Of a stretch of DNA of 61,832 nucleotides, positions 44,486 to 53,078 are shown piece by piece. The stretch is from NCBI GenBank assembly GCA_019245115.1, contig JAFARZ010000284.1, forward strand, positions 1-61,832, given 5' to 3'. The stretch's first letter is position 1. The number at the start of each line of letters is the position of its first letter. The position numbers and the translations under genes are program-made. The notes below the pieces were generated by a model. The model ran no database searches. It was given only the letters and a program-made list of their open reading frames with translations, and was not told the origin of the DNA. Origin of the DNA: Streptosporangiaceae bacterium (GTDB taxonomy: Bacteria; Actinomycetota; Actinomycetes; Streptosporangiales; Streptosporangiaceae).

Positions 44486-45733
44486 ATGGACCGCGCCGGC
44501 TTCTACCGGGAGGCACGTACCGACCTGGACGGCCCGCTGCACGGGGTGCGGGTGCTGGACGTGACGACGGTCTGGTCCGGCCCGATGGCGAGCTGCGTTC
44601 TCGCCGATCTCGGCTGTGACGTGATCCGCGTCGAGATGCCCGGCAACCGGGCCGGGCAGGTGCCTCCCGCGATCTCCGGCACGGGCCTTTCCTGGTTCCA
44701 CCAGACCGTCAACAGGAACAAGCGCAGCGTGGGGCTTGACTTGCGGGTCCCCGCGGCGCGCGATGTCTTCCTCCGCCTGGTCGGCACCGCCGACGTGGTG
44801 GTGGAGAACTTCCTGCCCGGGACGCTCGACAGGTGGGGAGTGGGGTACTCGCAGTGCCGCGCGGTCAAGCCCGGCATCGTGTTCGTGTCGATCTCCGGCT
44901 ACGGCCAGTTCGGCCCGGACGCCGGGCGACGCGGATACGATCCCGTCGTCCTCGCCGCCAGCGGCTGGACGTCGCTGAACGGCGCCCCCGATTGTGACCC
45001 GGTCAAGGCTCCGACGTTCCTGGCCGATGATCTCGCGGGGCTGCACGGCGCGATCGCCGCGCTCGCCGCACTCCATCACCGGCTGGTGTCCGGCGAGGGA
45101 CAGCACGTTGACGTGGCCATGCTCGACTCGGTGCTGTTCTCCAGCGACGGTTACCTGACCCTCGGCGCGACCGGTGAGCCGATGCGGCGGATGGGCGACG
45201 AGGCCGAGTTCATCGTGCCGGCCTGCTCGTACGTCTGCGCGGACGGCACGGTCTACCTCGTCGCCGCCTTGGACCGGCACTGGCGGGCGCTGGCGGCGGT
45301 GATCGGCCGCCCCGGTCTCGCCCGCGCGCCGGGCTTCGCCACCAATGACGAGCGGCGTGGCAACCGCAAGGCGGTCAACAGGATGATCGCCGAGTGGTGC
45401 CTGAACCGCCCGGCCGAGGAGGTCATATCGGCGATGGAGGCCGCGGGCGTCACCGTCGGGCCGGTGCGCACCTTCGAGGAGGCCGCGCGTGACCCGCACG
45501 TCAGGGAACGGGACATGCTTCAGGACACCGAGCTGTCCAACGGGACCCGTGCCTCCATTGTCGGGCCTGCCGCGAAGTTCGCCAGGACGCCCACTCGCGT
45601 GCGCACGGGCGCACCAGCCGCCGGAGCGCATACCGAGGAGGTGCTCACCGAGGCCGGGCTGGACCGCGGGGCGCTGCTGACACTGCGGCAGGCGGGGACC
45701 ATCGGGCAGGCCGGCGGCGGAGGGCGTCCGTGA
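44486..45733 (+). CDS. Family III CoA-transferase (CaiB/BaiF)
   Basis: A 415-residue class III CoA-transferase: VRVLDVTTVWSGPMASCVLADLG, NRNKRSVGLDL, VVENFLPGTLDRWG, SISGYGQFGP, and the region FLADDLAGLHGAIAALAAL where the catalytic Asp forms the acyl-anhydride. It swaps CoA between carboxylic acids and would make the CoA thioester used by the thiolase/SDR/dehydratase set. ATG 44486 lies 5 nt after the thiolase stop; the longer open frame is antisense-like. Confidence 0.9.
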   Translation: MDRAGFYREARTDLDGPLHGVRVLDVTTVWSGPMASCVLADLGCDVIRVEMPGNRAGQVPPAISGTGLSWFHQTVNRNKRSVGLDLRVPAARDVFLRLVGTADVVVENFLPGTLDRWGVGYSQCRAVKPGIVFVSISGYGQFGPDAGRRGYDPVVLAASGWTSLNGAPDCDPVKAPTFLADDLAGLHGAIAALAALHHRLVSGEGQHVDVAMLDSVLFSSDGYLTLGATGEPMRRMGDEAEFIVPACSYVCADGTVYLVAALDRHWRALAAVIGRPGLARAPGFATNDERRGNRKAVNRMIAEWCLNRPAEEVISAMEAAGVTVGPVRTFEEAARDPHVRERDMLQDTELSNGTRASIVGPAAKFARTPTRVRTGAPAAGAHTEEVLTEAGLDRGALLTLRQAGTIGQAGGGGRP

Positions 45734-46470
45734 TGGCCCGGCGCGCCGCTGTGGTGACCGGTGCCTCGCGCGGGATCGGGGGCGCCATCGCCGTCAGGCT
45801 CGCACGGGACGGGTTCGCCGTGGCCGGCTGCTATACCTGTCCCAGTGCCGCCGCCGACAAGGTCCGCTCGGCGGTCCAGGCCGAGGGCGTGCCCGCCATG
45901 TTCGCGCCGTGCGACGTCCGTGACCCCGGCGGTATAGACGCGTTCGTCAGCGCCGCCGAGAAAGAACTCGGGCCCGTGGACACGCTGGTGAACAACGCCG
46001 GCATCACCCTCGACAATCCAATGGTGCTGATGCCGCATACGGACTGGCATGCTGTGATCGATACCAACCTGACCGGCACCTGGAATTTCTGCCGTACCGT
46101 GGGGTTCAGGCTGATGAAAAGAGGCGGCGGCACCGTGGTGAACATATCTTCGGTCGCCGGTGTCTACGGAAATGCGGCGCAGGGCAACTACGCCGCGGCA
46201 AAGGCCGGAATCATCGGGCTCAGCAAATCCCTGGCCAAAGAACTCGGCCGGTTCGGTGTCAGGGTAAATGTGGTGGCTCCCGGCTTTATCACGACCGAGA
46301 TGACCAGCGGGCTTCCGGAGAAGGCGCGAAAGCAGGCGGCAGCGCAGATATCACTGCGACGATTCGGCGAGCCGGAAGACGTCGCGGATACCGTAGCTTT
46401 CCTGGTCTCCGACCGTGCCGCATACATTACTGGCGCCGTCATCCATGTCGATGGAGGGATTTCGCTGTGA
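45730..46470 (+). CDS. 3-oxoacyl-[ACP/CoA] reductase (FabG-like SDR)
   Basis: A 246-residue short-chain dehydrogenase with TGASRGIGGA cofactor motif, NNAGITLDNP, catalytic Ser in NISSVAG, YAAAKAG and the PGFITTEMT region. It should reduce a beta-keto thioester to the beta-hydroxy form using NADPH. Translation starts at GTG 45730 (GTGA overlap) or ATG 45733. It sits between the CoA-transferase and two dehydratases. Confidence 0.93.
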   Translation: MMARRAAVVTGASRGIGGAIAVRLARDGFAVAGCYTCPSAAADKVRSAVQAEGVPAMFAPCDVRDPGGIDAFVSAAEKELGPVDTLVNNAGITLDNPMVLMPHTDWHAVIDTNLTGTWNFCRTVGFRLMKRGGGTVVNISSVAGVYGNAAQGNYAAAKAGIIGLSKSLAKELGRFGVRVNVVAPGFITTEMTSGLPEKARKQAAAQISLRRFGEPEDVADTVAFLVSDRAAYITGAVIHVDGGISL

Positions 46471-46883
46471 ATCCGTCGTTCGCCGCGCCGCTATGCGCCG
46501 TCGATGACATGCGGCACACGGTGCAGGACGGAAAACTGATCGTGCATGCCCGCAAGAAGATAACGGAAGCCGACCCGTATATGGTCGCGCATTTTCCCGG
46601 GCGCACCATCTACCCGGGCGTGTTCATACTGGAGACGGTCCGCCAGGCGGTAGTCGCCGCGCTCGGCGAGCGAGGCGGTGCGCTCGCCGACGTGACGGCG
46701 GTGCGCTCACTCCGCTTCACCGGGGCCATGCACCCGGGCGAAGAGCTCGTGGTGACGGCCGCGCTCGGCAACTCGGAGCCAGACGGCACGGTGAGCGCCG
46801 ACGCGGATTGCCGGCGCGCCGACGGCAGCGCGGTTGCCCGTCTGGTCCTCGAATTCCGCTATCCGGCCGGCGTCGATGAATGA
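46467..46883 (+). CDS. FabZ-like 3-hydroxyacyl thioester dehydratase
   Basis: A 138-residue single hotdog domain with the FabZ-type motif HFPGRTIYPGVFILETVRQ containing catalytic His and Glu. It should dehydrate a beta-hydroxyacyl carrier or CoA thioester. GTG start overlaps the reductase stop as GTGA. Confidence 0.88.
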   Translation: MNPSFAAPLCAVDDMRHTVQDGKLIVHARKKITEADPYMVAHFPGRTIYPGVFILETVRQAVVAALGERGGALADVTAVRSLRFTGAMHPGEELVVTAALGNSEPDGTVSADADCRRADGSAVARLVLEFRYPAGVDE

Positions 46884-46889
46884 CTGTCG

Positions 46890-47360
46890 ATGAATGACTA
46901 CGGACAGCTCCGGGCGCAGCTTCCGCACGGAGCGGCGATGATGCTCGTCGATCAAGTCGAGTGGCTGGATCCAGGCCGCGCCCTGCGTGCCGTCAAGGCG
47001 ATCAGCGGAAGCGAGCCATGCTATCAGCACCTTCCCCCTGGGCTGCCCAGGGAACGATATGCCTACCCGGTATCGCTCATCATCGAATCCTTTGGCCAGG
47101 CCGCGGTGGTGCTATGGCAGTCGGGTGCGGATGCCGGCTTCACCGGCGGTGAAACGCTGCTGGCGTTTGCCGCCGCGCGAGACTGCCGTTTCGAGGCTCA
47201 CGCATATCCCGGCGACATCCTCCGCCACGAGGTCGAATTCGAGCATGCCGTCTCCGGTACCGGGTTTGCCAAGGGTGAGATATGGGTCGGTGACCGGCGC
47301 ATCGCCACCATCGGTTCGGTTATCGCGGTGCGGCGCGCGGGGCTTACGCGGCCGAGATAA
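46890..47360 (+). CDS. Second FabA/FabZ-like hotdog dehydratase
   Basis: A 156-residue hotdog protein (LPHGAAMMLVDQVEWLDPGRALRAVKAI, YPVSLIIESFGQAAVVLW) resembling FabA/FabZ subunits such as those in aryl polyene or DEBS-independent fatty acid clusters. A His (YQHLPPG) and Glu (IIESFGQ) are positioned for catalysis but the HFPxxPxxPG core is degenerate. It may pair with the preceding FabZ-like protein as a heterodimer. Confidence 0.78.
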   Translation: MNDYGQLRAQLPHGAAMMLVDQVEWLDPGRALRAVKAISGSEPCYQHLPPGLPRERYAYPVSLIIESFGQAAVVLWQSGADAGFTGGETLLAFAAARDCRFEAHAYPGDILRHEVEFEHAVSGTGFAKGEIWVGDRRIATIGSVIAVRRAGLTRPR

Positions 47361-47397
47361 ATGGTGCCGGATCAGGAAAGGACGGAGGAGCACGCAG

Positions 47398-47808
47398 ATG
47401 TCCCCTCAAGATCCCGAGGGAGTGGTTACCAAGGTGAGCCGCCGGCCCGTCTCCTACACACTTGGACGGCTCCGTACCATTGTCGAGGCCAAGGGCCTGA
47501 CCGAATTCTCGCTTATCGACTTCAGCGGCGACGCGGCCCGGGCCGGGTACCAGATGCCCAACGCGAAACTGCTCATCTTCGGCGTCCCGGCCGGCAGCAC
47601 ACCGGTGATGCTCGCCCACCCGTTGGCTGGGCTCGATCTGCCGCTGAAAGTGCTGGTCTGGGACAATCCCGCCGGCGGACCCGCCGGGGGCGCGTTCGTC
47701 AGCTACCTCAGCAGCGCCTACCTGAAGGCGCGTTATCAGCTGTCCGACGAGCTTGCCGCGCTGGTCGCCACCGTGGAGGAGATCGCGGCCGCGGCGGTGG
47801 CGCCGTGA
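47398..47808 (+). CDS. DUF302 protein
   Basis: A 136-residue DUF302-family protein (LIDFSGDAARAGYQMPNAKL, GVPAGSTPVMLAHPLAGLDL, VSYLSSAYLKARYQL). The family is small, soluble and of unknown function. ATG 47398 follows GGAGGAG. It closes the dehydratase block and precedes the transporter genes by 94 bp, where a promoter could lie. Confidence 0.82.
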   Translation: MSPQDPEGVVTKVSRRPVSYTLGRLRTIVEAKGLTEFSLIDFSGDAARAGYQMPNAKLLIFGVPAGSTPVMLAHPLAGLDLPLKVLVWDNPAGGPAGGAFVSYLSSAYLKARYQLSDELAALVATVEEIAAAAVAP

Positions 47809-47902
47809 GCCCGCCTGATCGTGGCGACGCGTTTGCGCGGGCGTCGACGTCCGCGACGGTTCTCCGTACGGTCACTCATATGAATCAGGATGGAGCGAAC
47901 TC

Positions 47903-48844
47903 ATGATCGAGGCCGTGCACCTCACAAAGCACTACGGGGCCAAGACGGCGGTAGACGACTTGAGCTTCACGGTCAGCCCCGGGGTGGTCACCGGCTTCCT
48001 CGGGCCGAACGGAGCCGGCAAGTCCACGACGATGCGGCTTATCCTCGGCCTCGACCGGCCGACGGCCGGCCATGTGACCGTCAACGGAAGACGTTACGCG
48101 GACCACAGAGCCCCCTTGCATGAGGTTGGCGCGCTGCTCGAGGCGCAATCCGTTCACTCCGGCCGCTCGGCCCGCAACCACCTGCTCGCGCTGGCCGCCA
48201 CCCACAGCATCCCGCGCTCCCGCGTGACTGAGCTGATCGGCCTGGTCGGCCTGGAGGAGGCGGCTGGCAAGCGGGTGGGGGGCTTTTCCCTCGGCATGGG
48301 CCAGCGGCTCGGCATCGCCGCCGCACTGCTGGGCGACCCGGCCACGCTCCTGCTGGACGAGCCGGTGAACGGGCTGGATCCCGAGGGCATCAGGTGGACC
48401 CGCAACCTGCTGAAGGGGCTGGCGGCGGAGGGCCGGACCGTATTCGTTTCCAGCCACCTCATGAACGAGATGGCGGTTACCGCTGATCATGTCATCGTCG
48501 TGGGCCGGGGGCGGCTGATAGCCGACCTGAGCGTCGCTGAGCTGGTGCGAAGCGCCTCGGGCAGCTCGGTGCGGGTGCGGTCGCCCGAGGCCGGGCGGCT
48601 GAGCGACCTGCTGGCGGGCACCGGGGTCGCGGTAAGCGGCGCCGGCGAGAGCACGCTGCTGGTACGCGGCCATTCCCCCGAGCAGATCGGCGACCTGGCA
48701 CGCGAGCACGGCATCGCCATTCACGAGCTGATGCCCGAGACCGCCACGTTGGAGGAGGCCTTCATGGAACTCACGGCCGACACCGTGGAGTACAAGGGCC
48801 GTGCCGTCGGTGATGGCGGGGATTCGAATCGGAGCGCGGCATGA
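47903..48844 (+). CDS. ABC exporter ATP-binding protein (DrrA-like)
   Basis: A 313-residue ATPase: Walker A GPNGAGKST, signature FSLGMGQRLGIAAAL, Walker B LLLDEPVNGLDPEG, switch His in SSHLMNE, and a C-terminal extension of the drug-exporter type. It energises the overlapping permease (stop 48844, permease start 48841). Likely exports the cluster product or provides self-resistance. ATG follows GGAG. Confidence 0.9.
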   Translation: MIEAVHLTKHYGAKTAVDDLSFTVSPGVVTGFLGPNGAGKSTTMRLILGLDRPTAGHVTVNGRRYADHRAPLHEVGALLEAQSVHSGRSARNHLLALAATHSIPRSRVTELIGLVGLEEAAGKRVGGFSLGMGQRLGIAAALLGDPATLLLDEPVNGLDPEGIRWTRNLLKGLAAEGRTVFVSSHLMNEMAVTADHVIVVGRGRLIADLSVAELVRSASGSSVRVRSPEAGRLSDLLAGTGVAVSGAGESTLLVRGHSPEQIGDLAREHGIAIHELMPETATLEEAFMELTADTVEYKGRAVGDGGDSNRSAA

Positions 48845-50673
48845 CCGCCACCATCGGCTCGGCGTCCGCGCCCACCGCGGGGCTCCCCGGCCCGGTCGCG
48901 GTGCGCGCGGTCACCCAGGCGAGCGTTATCCGCTCGGAGTGGGTCAAGTTCCGCTCGCTTCGCTCCACGGTCATCCTGCTGATCCTCGCCGTCGTCCTCA
49001 TCCTGGCCATCGGGCTCGCCACCTCCTCCCTGACTCACGCGCTCACTCACTGGAGAACCATGAGCGCCGCGGACCGGGCCAGTTTCGATCCCATCGGCCA
49101 GAGCATGCGGGGCGTGTATTTCGCCGGGTTCACGCTGAGCGTCCTGGGCGTGCTGGTGATCACCGGCGACTACTCGTCGGGGATGATACGGGCCACGTTG
49201 TGCGCCGTGCCGCGCCGGCTCCCCGTGCTGTGGGCCAAGGCGGTCGTGTTCGCCCCGGTCGTCTTCGTGCTCACCCTGGCGGCGTCCTTCACCGTCTTCG
49301 TTTCAGGCGAGACGATTCTCGCGCGGCACGGTGTCGGGCTCGGCGCCCCCAACGCCCTGCGGGTGGTGTTCGGGGCGGCGCTCTTCCTCACCCTCATGGC
49401 GCTGCTGGGCATGTCGTTCGGCTTCATGACCCGCAGCACGGCGGCGGGAATCGGCGTGGTGATCGGCCTCACCTTCGTGCTGCCGGACAGCGGCGGCCTC
49501 GTCCCGCGCGCCTGGCAGCCGCACATCGTGCCCTACCTTCCGATGCAGGCCGGCCAGGCGGTCTTCACCGCCAACCCGAACGGCAGCTTGATGCTGCGTC
49601 CCTGGCCCGGTTTCGCGCTCTTCTGCGGCTACGCGGCGGTGGCCATCGCCGGCGGTGCGCTTGTGCTGTCACGACGGGATGCCGGCGCGTTTGGCGGGCG
49701 CTCCCGGCCGCTGCGGCCGCGCCTGCGGCGACGGCCCGTGGCGCACCGCGGTGCGACCGCCGGCGGCGCGTGGTCCCCCCCGCGCAGCGCCGTGTTGCCG
49801 GCCCCGGTGGCTGTGCGGCCCGTGACCCAGATGAGCGTGATCCGCTCGGAGTGGATCAAGCTCCGCTCGCTTCGCTCCACCGCCGTCTTGCTGGGCCTTA
49901 CCGTCCTCCACGTCGTGACGTCCGGGATCATCATTGCCGCGTTCACGGTGTGGCCGAACCTGACCGCGGCGGACCGGGCCGGCTTCAATCCCATCAGCAA
50001 AAGCCTCAGCGGCGTGCACTTCGCCGGCTTCATGGTCATCGTCCTGGGCGTGCTGGTGATCACCAGTGAGTACTCGTCGGGGACGATCCAGTCCACCCTG
50101 TGCGCTGCGCCGCGGCGGCTCCCGGTGCTGTGGGCCAAGGCAGCCGTGTTCGCTCCCGTCGTGTTCGTGGTCATGCTGGCCGCCTCGTTCGGCGGCTTCT
50201 ACGTCAGCCAGATGTACTACGGGGCACATGGCCTCGGCGTGTCCATCGCCGCCCCGGGCGCCGTGCGCGGGATATTCGGCGCGGCGCTCTTCCTCGCCGT
50301 CATGGGACTGCTGGGCCTGGGGATCGGCTTCCTGACCCGCAGCACCGCGGGAGGGCTCGCGACCGCGATCGGGGTCACCTTCGTCCTTCAGAACGTCCGC
50401 ACCTTCCTCCCGGCCAGCATGATACCCACGGTCGTGCCCTACCTCCCGCTGCAGTCGGGCTGGGCGACGTACATGGTCCCGTCCGAACCGTTCATGCTGC
50501 GTCCCTGGGCCGGTTTCGCGCTCTTCTGCGGCTACGCGGTCGTGGCGATCGGCTTGGGCGCTTATGCGCTGCGGCAGCGGGATGCCGGGGCCTACGGCGG
50601 CGGCGGTCGCCGCCGCGCCACCGCCAGGCGCGCCAGCGCCAGGCGCGCGACGGTCGGCGTGACCGGAAGGTAG
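48841..50673 (+). CDS. Tandem-duplicated ABC permease in one chain
   Basis: A 610-residue protein made of two consecutive homologous permease units (about 1-300 and 320-600). Each half repeats SVIRSEWxKxRSLRST, YFAGF/HFAGF, LGVLVIT.(E/D)YSSG, AxPRRLPVLWAKA, and LRPWxGFALFCGYA. Each has about six hydrophobic spans, so one chain could form the whole 12-span membrane pore that normally needs two subunits. The halves are joined by an Arg-rich linker. Nucleotide identity between halves is high at conserved stretches, indicating in-frame duplication. It follows the ATPase with a 4-nt overlap. Confidence 0.88.
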   Translation: MTATIGSASAPTAGLPGPVAVRAVTQASVIRSEWVKFRSLRSTVILLILAVVLILAIGLATSSLTHALTHWRTMSAADRASFDPIGQSMRGVYFAGFTLSVLGVLVITGDYSSGMIRATLCAVPRRLPVLWAKAVVFAPVVFVLTLAASFTVFVSGETILARHGVGLGAPNALRVVFGAALFLTLMALLGMSFGFMTRSTAAGIGVVIGLTFVLPDSGGLVPRAWQPHIVPYLPMQAGQAVFTANPNGSLMLRPWPGFALFCGYAAVAIAGGALVLSRRDAGAFGGRSRPLRPRLRRRPVAHRGATAGGAWSPPRSAVLPAPVAVRPVTQMSVIRSEWIKLRSLRSTAVLLGLTVLHVVTSGIIIAAFTVWPNLTAADRAGFNPISKSLSGVHFAGFMVIVLGVLVITSEYSSGTIQSTLCAAPRRLPVLWAKAAVFAPVVFVVMLAASFGGFYVSQMYYGAHGLGVSIAAPGAVRGIFGAALFLAVMGLLGLGIGFLTRSTAGGLATAIGVTFVLQNVRTFLPASMIPTVVPYLPLQSGWATYMVPSEPFMLRPWAGFALFCGYAVVAIGLGAYALRQRDAGAYGGGGRRRATARRASARRATVGVTGR

Positions 50674-50686
50674 GCGGAGTCTCACC

Positions 50687-51595
50687 ATGGCGAATGCGGC
50701 TTCCGACGGTGCCACGGCGGCCTTGCTGCGGCCGCTTTGCGAGGGCGCGAACATCCGGACGTGGGTCGGTTTCAAGCACTTCATGTATCTCGGCGAGCAG
50801 GCCGTCCTCGACTGGTTCCGGGACCGCGAGGCAGGACCGTCCGCGCTGTTCCACCGGTACGGCCTCGGCCTGTCGGTCATCTCATCCTCGGCTCAGCTTC
50901 CCGCTGTGCTCGACCTCGACGACGTGACCGACGCGGCGGTCACCGGCGGGCCGGAGCGGTTCGAGGTGAAGCTGACCGCGCACCGGCACGGCACGCCGAC
51001 CGTGCTACGGGCCAGGGTCGGGGTGGCTCTCGTGAAGGAGGCGGACGCACCGGCATCCGCCCCGCCGCCGTGGCTGGCGCCACTGGTGATCGCGGACGTC
51101 GGCGATGCCGGGGCCACGGCACGGCCGGACCGGGAGGCGCCGCCGGGCGCGGGCAACGGCGCGACCGGCTATGCCTGGTCATGGCGCGTGCCGTACTACT
51201 TCTGCCAGTACTCGAACCGCATGCAGCACTCGGGGTACGTGCGGGTACTCGAGGAAGCGGTTGACCGCTTCCTCGCCGACAAGGGCCTCGGCATCGCGGA
51301 CGTTCTCCGCGATCGCGGGTGGATCCCCGTGGTCTCCCGTGCCCGGGTAAGCCTCCTCGCCGACGCCGTCATGGGGGAGACGATGCACACCACGATGTCC
51401 GTCACCGATGTGCTCAAGAGGACCTGCTTCGCGGCCCGGATGGATTGCTACGTCCCGCGCGGTCGGGCGATGGTGCACACCGCCAGCGCTGACATCCTGC
51501 ACGCATACGCCATCGCCCGTGGCGAAAGCGCCGGCCAGACCGCCGAGCTCGACGACGGGTTCATCGCCGCGCTGACCCGCGGGCGGCCCTCATGA
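50687..51595 (+). CDS. Double-hotdog acyl thioesterase-like protein
   Basis: A 302-residue protein with two hotdog-like halves. The first contains GFKHFMYLGEQAVLDWFRDREAGPSALF; the second YYFCQYSNRMQHSGYVRVLEEAVDRFLADKG, which resembles the 4-hydroxybenzoyl-CoA thioesterase motif though the catalytic Asp is not clear. It may hydrolyse CoA or carrier thioesters or act as a dehydratase. GGCGGAG precedes the start. Confidence 0.7.
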   Translation: MANAASDGATAALLRPLCEGANIRTWVGFKHFMYLGEQAVLDWFRDREAGPSALFHRYGLGLSVISSSAQLPAVLDLDDVTDAAVTGGPERFEVKLTAHRHGTPTVLRARVGVALVKEADAPASAPPPWLAPLVIADVGDAGATARPDREAPPGAGNGATGYAWSWRVPYYFCQYSNRMQHSGYVRVLEEAVDRFLADKGLGIADVLRDRGWIPVVSRARVSLLADAVMGETMHTTMSVTDVLKRTCFAARMDCYVPRGRAMVHTASADILHAYAIARGESAGQTAELDDGFIAALTRGRPS

Positions 51596-52287
51596 CCCGG
51601 CGGCCGCGGCTGTACTTCTCTTTCCGCAGCCCGTACAGCTGGATGGCGATCGAGCGGGTGCGGCGCAGGATGCCCGATCTCTTCCAGATCGCCGACCTGT
51701 TCCCGTACTGGGATCCGGATCCGGTCACCGAGCGGATGGTGTCCGAACGGGGTGCGGCGCTCTACTACCAGCAGATGAGCAGGGCCAAGCACTTCTACGT
51801 GCTGGCCGACACCAAGCGCATGGCGGCCCGGCTCGGGCTGGCCATGGCGTGGCCGGTCGACGTCGACCCGTGGTGGGAGCTACCGCATCTGGGCTGGATC
51901 GCTGCCCGCCGGGCCGGCCAGGCCGAGCGCTGCTATGAAGCGCTCGTGGCGGCGCGATGGGGCAGGGGCGAGAACATCTGCGACCGTGCCGTGTTCCGGC
52001 GGGTCATCGCCGCCGCCGGGCTGGACGCCACGCTGGCGGTGGCCGCCGACGACGCCGATGTGCGGGCTGAGGGGGCGCAGTGCCTGGTGACCGCGTACGA
52101 GGATGACGTGTTCGGCGTCCCGTACGTGCGCCTGGGCTGGCAGCGCTTCTGGGGCCTCGACCGGATGGAGCTGTTCCTTGAGGAGTTCACGGCCGCCGTC
52201 CCCGCTGCCGCGCCAGCGCCCGACGCGGCGGTTGCCCGGATACCGGTTGGCGCCTACGACCGGGACACGGCGGGCGGCTGTGGCTGA
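51592..52287 (+). CDS. DsbA-like / 2-hydroxychromene-2-carboxylate isomerase family protein
   Basis: A 231-residue thioredoxin-fold protein beginning RLYFSFRSPYSWMAIERVRR, the N-terminal signature of the HCCA isomerase/kappa glutathione transferase group. No CxxC is present, so it is not a disulfide oxidase. FGVPYVRLGWQRFWGLDRM matches the cis-Pro and substrate helix. Thiol-dependent isomerisation or thiol transfer to an intermediate is likely. Overlaps neighbours by 4 and 8 nt. Confidence 0.78.
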   Translation: MTRRPRLYFSFRSPYSWMAIERVRRRMPDLFQIADLFPYWDPDPVTERMVSERGAALYYQQMSRAKHFYVLADTKRMAARLGLAMAWPVDVDPWWELPHLGWIAARRAGQAERCYEALVAARWGRGENICDRAVFRRVIAAAGLDATLAVAADDADVRAEGAQCLVTAYEDDVFGVPYVRLGWQRFWGLDRMELFLEEFTAAVPAAAPAPDAAVARIPVGAYDRDTAGGCG

Positions 52288-53056
52288 GGCGGGCGGGACA
52301 CCGGTCCCGCAGGGGCGCCGGAGCGCGCGGCGCACGCCGGAGCAGGAACGGCTGCACAGGAAGCAGCGCCTGGCCGCGGCGATCCGGCTGTTCGCCCTGA
52401 ACGGCTACGACGAGGGTGCGGGCGGCCACGTCACCGCGCGTGACACGATCCAGCCGGATCGTTTCTGGGTCAACCCCTTCGGCCGCCCGTTCGAGCTGGT
52501 CAGGGTCAGCGACCTGCTGCTGGTCGACCAGGGCGGCGAGGTGGTGGCCGGTGAGGGGCGCGTGAATCCGGCGGGGTTCGCGATCCACTCGCAGATCCAC
52601 GCGGCGCGCCCCGACGTGGTCGCGGCCGCGCACACGCATTCGATACACGGACGAGCCTGGTCCGCCCTGCGCCGCACGCTCGATCCCATCACGCAGGACG
52701 CTTGTGCCTTCTTCCGCGACCATTCCGTCTTCGGCGAGTACACGGGCGTCGTCCTCGATGAGCGGGAAGGGAAGCGCATCGCCCGCGCGCTCGGTGACGA
52801 AAAGGCGATCATCCTGGCCAACCATGGTCTGGTCACGGTGGGCCAGTCGGTCGACGAGGCGGCGTGGTGGTTCATCGCCATGGACCGCTGCTGCCGGGCG
52901 CAGCTGCTGGCCGAGGCGGCCGGCCGCCCTCAGTTGATCAGCGCGGAGAGCGCCCTCGCGGCGCGTGAGCAGATCGGCACCGCGGTCATGGGACGGTTCA
53001 ACTTCCGGCCGCTGTACGAGGCGATCGTGCGCCGGCAGCCGGACTTGCTCGAATAA
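52280..53056 (+). CDS. Class II aldolase/adducin family protein
   Basis: A 258-residue zinc-dependent aldolase-like protein. Segments GYDEGAGGHVTARD, FWVNPFGRPFELV, metal His in AAHTHSIHG and ILANHGLVTVG are characteristic of the class II aldolase/adducin head domain. Non-sugar relatives act in secondary metabolism as aldolases, decarboxylases or epimerases. GTG 52280 overlaps the previous stop; the open frame extending back to 52103 is out-of-frame read-through. Confidence 0.87.
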   Translation: MAEAGGTPVPQGRRSARRTPEQERLHRKQRLAAAIRLFALNGYDEGAGGHVTARDTIQPDRFWVNPFGRPFELVRVSDLLLVDQGGEVVAGEGRVNPAGFAIHSQIHAARPDVVAAAHTHSIHGRAWSALRRTLDPITQDACAFFRDHSVFGEYTGVVLDEREGKRIARALGDEKAIILANHGLVTVGQSVDEAAWWFIAMDRCCRAQLLAEAAGRPQLISAESALAAREQIGTAVMGRFNFRPLYEAIVRRQPDLLE

Positions 53057-53078
53057 CGACAACGCGGGCGGAGGAGCG

